A stretch of 64,000 bases of DNA, taken from Streptomyces spinosus. Lineage in GTDB: Bacteria; Actinomycetota; Actinomycetes; Streptomycetales; Streptomycetaceae. The position numbers and the translations under genes were made by a program. The DNA lies in contig NZ_JAINRC010000026.1 of assembly GCF_020400655.1 (NCBI RefSeq), positions 47,056-111,055 of the forward strand, read 5' to 3'. Of this stretch, positions 26,604 to 35,435 are shown in pieces (the first letter of the stretch is position 1; every line of letters begins with the position of its first letter). The notes under the pieces are model-generated. The model was given only the letters and a program-made list of their open reading frames with translations, did not search any database and was not told the origin of the DNA.

Positions 26604-28142
26604 TCAGCCGCCCGGGCGCTCGGGAGGCGCGAACAGTTCGTCCTGGGCCCGTTCCCGGGCGGTGAGGAGAGCGCCGCGGAGTACGGCCGCCCCGCCCAGG
26701 CTGCTCGCCCGCACCTCGGTGACCAGCGGCGACATCCGGCGCAGCCGCTCCTCCACCAGCCCGGCGAGCAACGCGCCCCCGGCCTGGCCGACCTCCCCGC
26801 CGAGCACCACGCAGCCAGGGTCCAGCACGGCCACCACGGAAGCGGCACCAACGGCGATCCGGTCCGCGAGGACGCGGAGGAAACGGGCGGCGGGGTCCTG
26901 CCCGGCACCCGTACGCCCCGTCTCGGGCCCCTCCCCCGAGGCAGCCGCGGTGACGGCACCCGGCCCCGTGCCCGCTTCGAGGTCCGTCCCGTCCGACCGC
27001 TCCGCACCGGCCCCCGGCCCCGCCACGAGCGACGCCACGGGCACCGCCCCGCTCGGTCCCGTCACAGGACCCGCCTCCCACACCGCCCCGCTCGCCTCCG
27101 CGACAGGCCCCGCCACCGGCACCCTGGCGCTCGCCCGCTCCATCGGCGCCGGCACCGCCCCGCCCGGCTCCGCCACGGGCTCAGCCGCCGCCTCCCCCGC
27201 CTTCTCGGCCCGCGCCACCGCGGCCCGCACCGCCTCCGCCGCCCCGGGGCCGTCCGGTGCGGCAGGAGTCGGGAGGCCGCACTCGGCGGCCAGCGCCACG
27301 ACCGCCGCCGCGCCGGTGAGGGAGTGGAAGCCGCCGGCGCAGTCGGTCCCCGAGGGCAGGGTGGCCGTTCCCGGGACCGGCAGGAAGCCGATCTCGCCGG
27401 TGCCGCCGGAGGCCCCGCGGCGCAACCTGCCGTCCAGGACGACCGCGGCGCCGACGCCGTGGCCGAGCCAGAGCAGGACGAAGGTGTCCCGGTCACGCGC
27501 GGCGCCCTCGCGCTGTTCGGCCAGGGCGGCCAGGTTGGTCTCGTTCTCGACGGTCACCCGCGCGCCGGGCAGCCGTTCCTGGAGGGTGGCGGCCAGGCTG
27601 CGGTGCCAGGCGGGCAGCCCCGCCGAGTCGCGGAGGTCGCCGGTGGCCGGGTCGATCAGGCCCGGCGCGCCGATGCCGACGGTGTGCAGCGTCCCCCACG
27701 CCCGGACGCCCTCGCGCGGGGGCGCCCCCATGGCGCCGGCCTCCTTCGCGGCGCTCTCCACCGCCGCCACCGCCTGTTCCACGGCGGGCCCGGTCCCGGC
27801 ATCGGGGCCGATCGGCACGGACGCCTCGGCGAGCACCCGTCCGACCAGGTCGGAGACGAGGACGAAGACGCCCTCGGTGCGGACGTCGAGCGCGGCGAGG
27901 AGGGCGCGGTCGGCGACGATGCCGTAGAGCTTGGCGTTGGGGCCCCGGCGCTGCTCGCCGGACTCGCCGACCACCGTGATCAGCCCGGAGGCCGTGAGCC
28001 GGTCGACCAGGTCGGCGACCGTGGGCCGGGACAGACCGGTCAGCTGCTTCAACTGCCCCGCGGTGAGCGGGCCTTCCTGCTGCAACAGCCGCAGGGCCAG
28101 CCGGTCGTTGAGGGCCCGGGCGGTGCTGGGTGATGCGGGCAT
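26604..28142 (-). CDS. ROK family transcriptional regulator with a large low-complexity insert
   Basis: A 512-residue regulator. Residues 1-75 form a winged helix-turn-helix (GPLTAGQLKQLTGLSRPTVADLVDRL); a ROK sugar-kinase-like fold follows (VGIGAPGLIDPATG, ENETNLAALAEQREGAA, GHGVGAAVVLDGRL). The zinc CxCGxxGC motif is replaced by SGTDCAGGFHSL, so it is a regulator rather than a kinase. About 100 residues (roughly 318-416) are an Ala/Gly/Pro/Val/Glu stretch with repeated PVAE/PVAGP and SGAV units, which makes it much longer than the usual 400. The gene is divergent from an MFS transporter across a palindrome and probably controls it. Confidence 0.88.
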   Translation of the reverse strand: MPASPSTARALNDRLALRLLQQEGPLTAGQLKQLTGLSRPTVADLVDRLTASGLITVVGESGEQRRGPNAKLYGIVADRALLAALDVRTEGVFVLVSDLVGRVLAEASVPIGPDAGTGPAVEQAVAAVESAAKEAGAMGAPPREGVRAWGTLHTVGIGAPGLIDPATGDLRDSAGLPAWHRSLAATLQERLPGARVTVENETNLAALAEQREGAARDRDTFVLLWLGHGVGAAVVLDGRLRRGASGGTGEIGFLPVPGTATLPSGTDCAGGFHSLTGAAAVVALAAECGLPTPAAPDGPGAAEAVRAAVARAEKAGEAAAEPVAEPGGAVPAPMERASARVPVAGPVAEASGAVWEAGPVTGPSGAVPVASLVAGPGAGAERSDGTDLEAGTGPGAVTAAASGEGPETGRTGAGQDPAARFLRVLADRIAVGAASVVAVLDPGCVVLGGEVGQAGGALLAGLVEERLRRMSPLVTEVRASSLGGAAVLRGALLTARERAQDELFAPPERPGG

Positions 28143-28194
28143 GACGGGAATCCTCCCAGATCGCCGTGGCGGCACCTGGCCTGGTACGCGCTAT

Positions 28195-28217
28195 CTATCA
28201 GGCAGGGTTCCTGATAG
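28195..28217. promoter_or_regulatory. Palindromic operator between ROK regulator and MFS gene
   Basis: CTATCAGG (28195-28202) and CCTGATAG (28210-28217) are a perfect 8-bp inverted repeat with a 7-base spacer, unusually A/T-rich for this genome. It sits midway in the 139-base divergent gap, where a ROK repressor operator is expected. Confidence 0.65.
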
Positions 28218-28281
28218 TTTACGGCGCGTCGCACTGGAGCGGCGCTACGGGGCCGGGCACTCCCGGGGAGGGGACAGGATC

Positions 28282-29493
28282 ATGAGTGACGTGACGCGTG
28301 CGGGCCACGAGGTCAGGCGCGCCCGGTACGCCGTGGCGGCCGTCTTCGCCGTGCACGGCGCCGTGACCGGCTCGTTCGCGACCCGTGTGCCATGGGTCCA
28401 GGACCACACCTCGCTCGGCGCGGGCCAGTTGGGGTTCGCGCTGGCCTTCACGGCGCTCGGCGCCTCGTGCGCGATGCCGCTGGCGGGCGGGATCACCCAC
28501 CGTTTCGGCAGCCGCGCGGCCCTGCGCGGGCTGCTCGCGCTGTGGACGCTGTCCCTGATCCTGCCGTCGGTCGCGCCGAACCTGGTCACCTTGTGCCTGG
28601 CGATGTTCGTCTACGGCGCGAGCGCGGGCATGGCCGACGTCGCGATGAACGCGCTCGGCGTGGAGGTCGAGCGGCGGCTCGGCAAGTCGATCATGTCGGG
28701 GCTGCACGGCATGTGGAGCGCGGGCGCCCTGATCGGCTCGGCGGCCGGCACCCTCGCCGCGCATCTCGGCGCGGACGCGCGCGTGCACTTCGCCCTGGCG
28801 TCGGCCGTCCTCACTCTGCTCGGCCTGGTGGCCTGCACCTGGGTGCTGGACCTCCAGCCCGCCGAGGACGAGGAGCCGCCCCCGCGGTTCGCGCTGCCGC
28901 CGCGCTCCGCCCTGCTGATCGGCGCCGTCGGTTTCTGCGCGGTGTTCGCGGAGGGCGCGAGCCTGGACTGGTCCGCGGTCTTCCTGCGGGACCGGCTGGA
29001 CAGTTCGGCCGGGCTGGCGGCGGCCTCCACGACCGGGTTCATGCTGACCATGGCGGTGGCCCGGATCGCCGGGGACGCGGTGGTGAACCGATTCGGCGCG
29101 GTCCGCACGGTGCGCGCCGGCGGTGTCCTGGCCGGGCTGGGCGGGCTGCTGATCGTGCTCGCCGGGCACCCGGTGGTGGCGATGACCGGGTTCGCGCTGA
29201 TGGGGCTCGGCATCGCGGTGGTCGTACCGCTGTGCTTCGCGGCGGCCGGGCACGCGGGCCCGAACCCCAGCCAGGCCATCGCGGGCGTGGCGACCATCAC
29301 CTACACCTCGGGGCTGGTCGCGCCGAGCCTGATCGGCGGGGTGGCCCAGGCGACGAGCCTGATGGTGTCCTTCGTGGTGGTGACGGCGCTGGCGTGCGGG
29401 CTGGCGGTGTGCGCGGGCGTGCTGCGCACCGCCGAGCGCGGCGGCGGCGAGGTCAGCCGGCGGGCCGCAGCAGTTCCCGACCCACGGCCCTGA
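28282..29493 (+). CDS. MFS transporter
   Basis: A 403-residue, 12-helix major facilitator. Features include the loop GGITHRFGSRAALRG after helix 2 (the MFS motif A position), GMADVAMNALGVEVERRLGKSIMSGLHGMWSAGALIGS in the middle, typical of the FucP-like/YbjJ group, and RIAGDAVVNRFGAVRTVRAGG in the second half. GGAGGGGACAGG precedes the ATG. Divergence from a ROK regulator suggests a sugar or sugar-derived substrate. Its 3' end overlaps the convergent thioesterase gene by 41 bases. Confidence 0.9.
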   Translation: MSDVTRAGHEVRRARYAVAAVFAVHGAVTGSFATRVPWVQDHTSLGAGQLGFALAFTALGASCAMPLAGGITHRFGSRAALRGLLALWTLSLILPSVAPNLVTLCLAMFVYGASAGMADVAMNALGVEVERRLGKSIMSGLHGMWSAGALIGSAAGTLAAHLGADARVHFALASAVLTLLGLVACTWVLDLQPAEDEEPPPRFALPPRSALLIGAVGFCAVFAEGASLDWSAVFLRDRLDSSAGLAAASTTGFMLTMAVARIAGDAVVNRFGAVRTVRAGGVLAGLGGLLIVLAGHPVVAMTGFALMGLGIAVVVPLCFAAAGHAGPNPSQAIAGVATITYTSGLVAPSLIGGVAQATSLMVSFVVVTALACGLAVCAGVLRTAERGGGEVSRRAAAVPDPRP

Positions 29494-29911
29494 AGGTCTC
29501 GCTCCAGGGCGCGGGACGCAGGGTCGACGCGTCCAGCCGGACCAGCACCCGGGTGCCCCGGGCGTAGGTCTCGGTCCCGTCGGCCGAGCAGAACCGGAAG
29601 CCGTAGGTGAGGCCGGTGGTGCCGAGGCGTTCCAGCCAGAGGTGGACGGCGTAGGTGCCGGGGCGGGTGACCGGCGCCTCGTAGCCGATGCGCAGTTCGC
29701 GGACCGCGTTGCAGGCGTCGCCGGCCGCCGCCCAGTCGCCGTCGAAGCGGACGCCGTGCTCGTTCCACAGCTCGGTCCAGGCGCGCTCGACCATCAGCGG
29801 GTAGCGGGCGTTGTGCAGCAGCCCGAGCGCGTCGAGGTCGTCGAAGTGGACGGTGACGGGGATCAGCCGGCCGTAGGAGACGGCGGGGGCGGTCGGGGCT
29901 TCGGCGGTCAC
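29453..29911 (-). CDS. Acyl-CoA thioesterase, 4HBT hot-dog fold
   Basis: A 152-residue hot-dog protein. VHFDDLDALGLLHNARYPLMVERAW near residue 20 is the 4-hydroxybenzoyl-CoA thioesterase (YbgC-like) signature with the usual Asp and Asn positions; the rest shows the expected strands (ELRIGYEAPVTRPGTYAVHLWLERLG). The GTG at 29911 has AGGAG 8 bases upstream. Such enzymes cleave acyl-CoA thioesters; substrate unknown. A TetR-type palindrome lies upstream. Confidence 0.88.
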   Translation of the reverse strand: MTAEAPTAPAVSYGRLIPVTVHFDDLDALGLLHNARYPLMVERAWTELWNEHGVRFDGDWAAAGDACNAVRELRIGYEAPVTRPGTYAVHLWLERLGTTGLTYGFRFCSADGTETYARGTRVLVRLDASTLRPAPWSETFRAVGRELLRPAG

Positions 29912-29967
29912 GGGAAGGGCTCCTGAGCAGCGCTGTTGGGGTGGCGACACCCTCGTACGCCACCATA

Positions 29968-29983
29968 CTAAGCGACCGCTCAG
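29968..29983. promoter_or_regulatory. TetR-type imperfect palindrome upstream of the thioesterase
   Basis: CTAAGCGACCGCTCAG follows the pattern CTnAGCGnnCGCTnAG, a common shape for operators of TetR regulators of acyl-CoA metabolism. It lies 57 bases ahead of the thioesterase start. No tetR gene adjoins it. Confidence 0.4.
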
Positions 29984-30027
29984 GAGCCTGGTCGGCAAGC
30001 CTCCCGAGGACGGCGGGGCGGCGGGGT

Positions 30028-31287
30028 TCAGCCCGCTATCGAGTCCAGCTGCTCGGCGGCCGGCCGCAGCGCCCAGAGGTCTCCCCCGGGCGGTGCCTCC
30101 AGCTTCGGCACGGCCGCCCTGGCCGACGGGTCACCGGCGTCGGCCGCCGCGTGCACCACGTCGGCCGCCGCGTAGCGGTGGAACTCCAGCTCGGGGTGGG
30201 GCCAGGCGGCGGCGCCGGTCGCGGCGGGCAGCAGGTAGTCGACCGCCTTGGACAGGCTCTGCCCGTCCGGCCCCGCGTAGGCCCACAGGTCCACGCCCAC
30301 GTGCCGGCCGATGGCCGCGAGCCGGGTGTAGGCGACCAGGTCGAAGGTCGAGTAGTGCCAGCTGCGGGTCCGGGTCAGCTCCTGGGGCTGACTGCCGTCG
30401 GCCGCTATCTGCGGGTCGATCCGCCTCGCGCGCGCGTCCAGCACGGTCCGCCGGGCGAGCGCGGTGTCGCCGGTGGCGTAGGCGAGGGCGGCGAGCTGCA
30501 TGTCGTAGAAGGTGCCGTGGTTGTTGGCGGCCGCGCCCTCCTGCCGGCCGAAGTCGCTGTCCGTCAGCCAGTCGCGGAAGTCCTCGTTCCACCGGGTCAT
30601 CGCGGTGCGGTCGGCGGGCGTCCAGCCGGGTGCGCCGGTGGCGAGGATCGCCTGCGCGTCCAGGACGCTGGTGTAGGACTGCGAGAAGTCGATGATGCCG
30701 ATGGCCCGGCCGTCGTACTTGCACGGGATGAACTGGGCGTGGTCGAGGCCGGGGTTCATGCGGGTGGCCGGGTCGAGGAACCAGGTGCGCAGGATCTGTC
30801 CCGCCTTCTCGGCGTAGCTGCGCCTGCCGGTGTAGTACCAGGCGAGCGAGAGGTCGTACGACGCGTCGAAGACCTTCTCCGCGTCCTGCCGGTCGGTCCC
30901 GCTGTCGACCTCCGGGTTGCGCTGGCCGTCGCGCTGGACGTACGGGCAGCCCCAGGGGTTGTCGGCGGTGGGGGCGGTCGTGGGCCACCAGTAGGGGGCC
31001 TGGCTCAGGTAGTCGTGGACGTCACCGCCGGGGGCGGGCTTCGGCTTGTCGACGACCGTCCAGGGGCCCTGGTCCAGCCAGGCGTCGGCGCGGGCGGTCA
31101 GGGCCGCGAGTGCGTGCCGCAGCCGGGGGTCGCGGGGCAGGCGGGCCCGGGTCTGCTGGAGGCGGACGCCGTCGAGGACGGCGGTCCGCGGGACCTTGGA
31201 CGGGGCCGCGTGGGCGGAGGGGACGAGCAGGGCTCCGAAGGCCACCACCGCGGTGAGGAGCGCGGCCGCACGGGTTCTGCCACTCAT
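30028..31287 (-). CDS. Secreted alginate lyase family protein (PL5)
   Basis: A 419-residue exported protein with a clean signal peptide (TRAAALLTAVVAFGALLVPSAHA, cleavage near residue 27). The mature part is the all-helical PL5 fold: YWWPTTAPTADNPWGCPYVQRDGQRNPE near 100 and the catalytic-region motif AANNHGTFYDMQL near 250, where the Asn-His pair and a Tyr act in mannuronan-specific lyases. It probably beta-eliminates a uronic acid polymer. It is monocistronic and divergent from the permease at 31437. Confidence 0.9.
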   Translation of the reverse strand: MSGRTRAAALLTAVVAFGALLVPSAHAAPSKVPRTAVLDGVRLQQTRARLPRDPRLRHALAALTARADAWLDQGPWTVVDKPKPAPGGDVHDYLSQAPYWWPTTAPTADNPWGCPYVQRDGQRNPEVDSGTDRQDAEKVFDASYDLSLAWYYTGRRSYAEKAGQILRTWFLDPATRMNPGLDHAQFIPCKYDGRAIGIIDFSQSYTSVLDAQAILATGAPGWTPADRTAMTRWNEDFRDWLTDSDFGRQEGAAANNHGTFYDMQLAALAYATGDTALARRTVLDARARRIDPQIAADGSQPQELTRTRSWHYSTFDLVAYTRLAAIGRHVGVDLWAYAGPDGQSLSKAVDYLLPAATGAAAWPHPELEFHRYAAADVVHAAADAGDPSARAAVPKLEAPPGGDLWALRPAAEQLDSIAG

Positions 31288-31436
31288 TCAGGCACTCCGA
31301 TCTTCGCTCGACCCGATCAGCACCCGATCAGGTATGTGAACGCAGTTCATGAGGAGGACCGTGTGAGCGTAGAGCCGCCAGGTACCCCTGACAATGGTGC
31401 GGACCCTCTTCACGTACAGAGAAAGCGAAACCCCTC

Positions 31437-32852
31437 ATGGATCTCGGCGTGCGCTGGAAGCTGCACGGTGACGGGCGCACGCCCGCGCCCGGAGCGGTGG
31501 TACGCCCCGACGAACGGCTGTCCTGGCCCCGCACCGTGGGCCTGGGCGCCCAGCACGTGGTCGCGATGTTCGGCGCCTCGTTCGTGGCCCCCGTGCTCAT
31601 GGGCCTGGACCCCAACCTGGCGATCATGATGTCGGGCGTGGCGACCATGATCTTCCTGCTCGCCACCCGGGGCCGGGTGCCGAGCTACCTCGGCTGCTCC
31701 CTGTCCTTCGTGGGCGTGGCCGCCGTCATCCGCGCCCAGGGCGGTACGAGCGCGACCGTGACCGGCGCGATCCTCGTCGTCGGTGCCGTGCTCTTCCTGG
31801 TCGGCCTCGCCGTGCAGCGCTTCGGCGCGCGGATCATCCACGCGGCCATGCCGCCGATCGTCACCGGCGCGGTCGTCATGCTGATCGGCTTCAACCTGGC
31901 GCCCGTGACCGCGTCCACCTACTGGCCGCAGGACCAGTGGACGGCCCTGCTGGTGATGCTCTTCACCGGCCTGGCGGTCGTGTGTCTGCGCGGTTTCTGG
32001 TCCCGCGTCGCGATCTTCCTGGGCCTCGTGTTCGGGTACGGCCTGTCCTGGGCCTCCGACCGGGTCTTCGGCAGGATCCACTCGGTGGACGCGAGCGGCA
32101 AGGTCACCGACCACTGGCGCCTGGACCTCTCCGGCGTCTCCAAGGCCGACTGGATCGGCCTGCCGTCCTTCCACGGCCCGTCCTTCCAGTGGTCGGCGAT
32201 CCTGGTCGCACTGCCGGTCGTCATCGCGCTGGTCGCCGAGAACGCGGGCCACGTCAAGGCCGTCGGCGAGATGACCGGCGACCCGCTGGACGACAAGCTC
32301 GGTACGGCGATCTCGGCGGACGGCGTCGCCTCCATGCTGTCGACGGCCGTCGGCGGACCGCCCAACACCACCTACTCCGAGAACATCGGCGTGATGGCCG
32401 CGACCCGCGTGTACTCCACCGCCGCCTACTGGGCCGCCGCCTGCTTCGCGCTGCTCTTCGGCGTCTGTCCCAAGTTCGGCGCGGTCGTGGCCGCGATCCC
32501 GGGCGGGGTGCTCGGCGGCATCACCGTCATCCTCTACGGCATGATCGGCCTGCTCGGCGCCCAGATCTGGCTGAACGCCAAGGTGGACCTGCGCAACCCG
32601 CTGAACCTGGTCCCGGCCGCGGCGGGCATCATCATCGGCGTCGGCAACGTCACCATGAAGTTCACCGACACCTTCTCGCTCAGCGGCATCGCCCTCGGCA
32701 CGCTGGTCGTCATCACCGGCTACCACGCGCTGCGCGCCTTCGCGCCGGCCCACCTGAAGAAGCAGGAGCCGCTGCTGGACGAGGGCACGTCCTCCTACGA
32801 CACCGGGGCGGACCCCGACTCCGACACGCCCGCCCCGCGCGCCGAGCCGTAG
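31437..32852 (+). CDS. NCS2 family uracil/xanthine permease
   Basis: A 471-residue transporter with about 14 membrane segments. Family marks are WPRTVGLGAQHVVAMFGASFVAPVLMG near 30, the VVIALVAENAGHVKAVGEMTG substrate helix near 260-285 (Glu-Asn pair), and the NCS2 signature PNTTYSENIGVMAATRVYS near 305. These features fit UraA/RutG-type uracil transporters. The ATG at 31437 has only a weak AGAAAG ribosome site. A GTG with a strong ribosome site lies 74 bases upstream in another frame. Confidence 0.93.
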   Translation: MDLGVRWKLHGDGRTPAPGAVVRPDERLSWPRTVGLGAQHVVAMFGASFVAPVLMGLDPNLAIMMSGVATMIFLLATRGRVPSYLGCSLSFVGVAAVIRAQGGTSATVTGAILVVGAVLFLVGLAVQRFGARIIHAAMPPIVTGAVVMLIGFNLAPVTASTYWPQDQWTALLVMLFTGLAVVCLRGFWSRVAIFLGLVFGYGLSWASDRVFGRIHSVDASGKVTDHWRLDLSGVSKADWIGLPSFHGPSFQWSAILVALPVVIALVAENAGHVKAVGEMTGDPLDDKLGTAISADGVASMLSTAVGGPPNTTYSENIGVMAATRVYSTAAYWAAACFALLFGVCPKFGAVVAAIPGGVLGGITVILYGMIGLLGAQIWLNAKVDLRNPLNLVPAAAGIIIGVGNVTMKFTDTFSLSGIALGTLVVITGYHALRAFAPAHLKKQEPLLDEGTSSYDTGADPDSDTPAPRAEP

Positions 32853-32928
32853 CCCGGCGTTCCCCCGTTCCGGCGAAGCACCGGGCCGGTCGGCACGCCG
32901 GCCGGCCCCGGGCTGGGACCCTTCCCCC

Positions 32929-33615
32929 ATGGTGCAGTTGGAACACCTCACCGCCCCCGTCGACGCCGTCGTCGCCCGGATGCGCGCGCTGGACGCGGCG
33001 CTCCACCCGCGCGACGGCGTCGCCGTGTTCAACCGGGTCTACCTCGCCGTCACCGAGGAGGTCGACCGGCGCCTGGACGCCGGGGAGTTCGCGGACCCCC
33101 GCGCGGCGACCGCGCTGGACGTGCGGTTCGCCGAGCGCTACCTGGCGGCGGTGGACGCGGCCGCCGCGGACCGCCGCCCGCCCGCCTGCTGGCGGCCCCT
33201 GTTCCAGTTCCGCCGCCACCCCGGCGTACGACCGCTGCAGTTCGCGCTGGCCGGCATCAACGCGCACATCGGGCACGACCTCGCCCTGGCCGTGGTCGAC
33301 GCCTGCCACACGCTCGGCTGTGAACCGGCCGACCTGGAGGACGAGTTCGACCGCGTCGGCGATCTGCTGGTGTCGCTGGAGGAGCGCATCCGCGAGGATC
33401 TGATGCCGGGCCCCGACCTGTTCCAGATCGCCGACCCGCTCACCCATCTGCTGGGCTCCTGGAGCCTGGAGCGGGCCCGGGAGGCGACCTGGGCGGCGGC
33501 CCGGGCCCTGTGGGCTCTGCGGCACTGCGCCGACGTGGCCGGGGAGTTCGCCGAACGGCTGGACGCGGCGGTGGGGTTCGCCGGCCGGATGCTGCTGACA
33601 CCGCTGGCCGGCTGA
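32929..33615 (+). CDS. DUF5995 family protein
   Basis: A 228-residue soluble, mostly helical protein with a central HPGVRPLQFALAGINAHIGHDLALAVVDACHTLG block and a later DLFQIADPLTHLLGSWSLERARE. Both are typical of the DUF5995 family; conserved histidines and aspartates (NAHIGHDLA) suggest a possible active site, but no activity is known. It follows the permease by 76 bases on the same strand. Confidence 0.85.
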   Translation: MVQLEHLTAPVDAVVARMRALDAALHPRDGVAVFNRVYLAVTEEVDRRLDAGEFADPRAATALDVRFAERYLAAVDAAAADRRPPACWRPLFQFRRHPGVRPLQFALAGINAHIGHDLALAVVDACHTLGCEPADLEDEFDRVGDLLVSLEERIREDLMPGPDLFQIADPLTHLLGSWSLERAREATWAAARALWALRHCADVAGEFAERLDAAVGFAGRMLLTPLAG

Positions 33616-33633
33616 GGTTGCGGCGCGTGGAAA

Positions 33634-33674
33634 GGGCGCGGGCGGCCGAGGTCCGTGACCGGCCGCCCGCGCCC
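33634..33674. terminator. Bidirectional terminator between DUF5995 gene and davB
   Basis: GGGCGCGGGCGGCC (33634-33647) pairs with GGCCGCCCGCGCCC (33661-33674), and GGTC-CGT-GACC forms an inner stem. It separates two convergent genes. Confidence 0.85.
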
Positions 33675-33690
33675 TGGTAGGTCCCCCGGG

Positions 33691-35388
33691 TCAGTCCTCG
33701 GGAAGCTCCACCGGCGCGATCTCGTCGTAGACGTCACCCGGGCCCGGGTTCGCCGCGTCGGTCTCGCCACCGAAGTGGCGCATGACGCCCCAGACCGCGT
33801 TCAGCGCCGTCTGCACGGCACCCTCGGCCCAGCCGGCCGTCCAGGAGATGTCGTCGCCGGCGAGGAAGATGCCCCGCTTGTCCTCGGGCAGCCGGTCCTG
33901 CATGAAGTGCGTGAAAAGACGCCGCTGGTAGCGGTAGTGGCCGGGCAGGTTGGCCTTGAACGCGCCCATGAAGTAGGGCTCGTTCTCCCAGGAGACCGTC
34001 ACCGGGTTGCCGATGATGTGCTTCCTGATGTCGACCTTCGGGTAGATCTCGCCGAGCGACTTCAGCATGACCTCCATCCGCTCGTTCGCGGACAGCGGCA
34101 GCCACTTCAGGCTGTCGTCGCACCAGGTGTAGGACAGGCAGATCACGGCGGGCTTGTCCGGGCCGTCGTCCAGCAGGTAGGTGCCGCGGGTCATACGGTC
34201 GGTGAGCGTCATCGACATGACGTCCCGGCCCGTGTCCTCGTCCTTGTCCAGCCAGAACGGCCGGTCCACGGGCACGAAGAGCTTGGAGCTCTCCATGTAG
34301 TGGGTGCGCTCGATCGCGGTCCAGTGGTCGATCGGGAAGAGCGAGTCGTCGCAGGCGATCTTGGACAGCAGCATCCAGGACTGGGCGGTGAAGATCGCCG
34401 CCTTGTAGGTGCGGATGTCGCCGTTCGCGTCGGTGACGGTGATCTGGTTGCCGGCCGTGCGATGCAGCCGGGTCACGGCGGGCTTCGGCTCGCCGTCCAC
34501 GTGCAGCGACTTCAGGGACGTCCCGTACGGCCAGTGGACGATCTTCTCCGGCTCGCGCTCCCACAGGCGCAGCGGCAGCTGCTGGGAGCCGCCGACGATG
34601 CCGCGGTGGTGGTCGTCGGCCTCGGTGTAGACGACGCGGAGGATCTCCAGGATGGAGTTCGGGAAGTCGGTGTCCCAGCCGCCGGTGCCGAAGCCGACCT
34701 GGCCGAAGATCTCGCGGTGCCGGAAGGACTTGAAGGCCTCGGAGTCGCAGAGGAAGCCGTAGAAGGTCTGGTTGTCCAGCTTCTCGACGAGCTTCGCCCA
34801 GATCTCGCGGATGCGCGGGACGTCCCGCTCGCGCATCGCGCGGTTCATGTCGGAGAAGTCGGCGCCCTCCTCCAGGCACCTGTTCCAGGCGTCGGCGACG
34901 TCCCGGTACACCTGGGGCAGGTCGTCGATCGTCTCGGCGTAGTGCGACTCGCCCTTGAGGTCGACCACGGTGGACGGCGTCGCCTCGGCCAGGGGGTTCG
35001 GGAAGGGCCTGGTCTCCAGGCCGACCAGGTCGATGTAGTGCTGGAGCGCGGTGGAGGACGGCGGGAAGCGCATCGCGCCCATCTCGGCGGTCAGCGAGTC
35101 GTCGCAGCCCTCGAAGCCGACCGTGCGCAGCCGGCCGCCGATCTGGTCGGCCTCGTAGACGACGGGCTTGAGGCCCATCTTCATCAGCTCGTAGGCGGCC
35201 ACGATGCCGGACAGGCCGCCACCGATGACCGCGACCTCGGTGCCGTGCTCGGTCGCCGGGACCTGGCCGAGGCCCGCCGGGTGGGCGAGGAAGTCGTCGT
35301 AGGCGTAAGGGAAGTCCGGGCCGAACATGGTGATCGGCGGCTGCTGCTCGTCGGTGTGCTCGACGGCGTTGGGCACCGTGGACGTCAT
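33691..35388 (-). CDS. davB: L-lysine 2-monooxygenase (DavB-like flavoprotein)
   Basis: A 565-residue FAD enzyme of the flavin amine oxidase fold. It matches Pseudomonas putida DavB along its length, by recall: PITMFGPDFPYAYDDFLAHPAGLG at the start, the dinucleotide site VAVIGGGLSGIVAAYELMKMG near 52, GGRLRTVGFEG near 85, GQVGFGTGGWDTDFPNS near 230, and DDISWTAGWAEGAVQTALNAVWG at the end. DavB decarboxylates and oxygenates lysine to 5-aminovaleramide. Tryptophan 2-monooxygenase is a more distant relative. The gene follows davA by 47 bases, as expected for a two-step pathway. Confidence 0.85.
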   Translation of the reverse strand: MTSTVPNAVEHTDEQQPPITMFGPDFPYAYDDFLAHPAGLGQVPATEHGTEVAVIGGGLSGIVAAYELMKMGLKPVVYEADQIGGRLRTVGFEGCDDSLTAEMGAMRFPPSSTALQHYIDLVGLETRPFPNPLAEATPSTVVDLKGESHYAETIDDLPQVYRDVADAWNRCLEEGADFSDMNRAMRERDVPRIREIWAKLVEKLDNQTFYGFLCDSEAFKSFRHREIFGQVGFGTGGWDTDFPNSILEILRVVYTEADDHHRGIVGGSQQLPLRLWEREPEKIVHWPYGTSLKSLHVDGEPKPAVTRLHRTAGNQITVTDANGDIRTYKAAIFTAQSWMLLSKIACDDSLFPIDHWTAIERTHYMESSKLFVPVDRPFWLDKDEDTGRDVMSMTLTDRMTRGTYLLDDGPDKPAVICLSYTWCDDSLKWLPLSANERMEVMLKSLGEIYPKVDIRKHIIGNPVTVSWENEPYFMGAFKANLPGHYRYQRRLFTHFMQDRLPEDKRGIFLAGDDISWTAGWAEGAVQTALNAVWGVMRHFGGETDAANPGPGDVYDEIAPVELPED

Positions 35389-35435
35389 GGGGTACGGACT
35401 CCTTGCACGGGGTGGTTCGGGGGAAGGCTCGGGTG

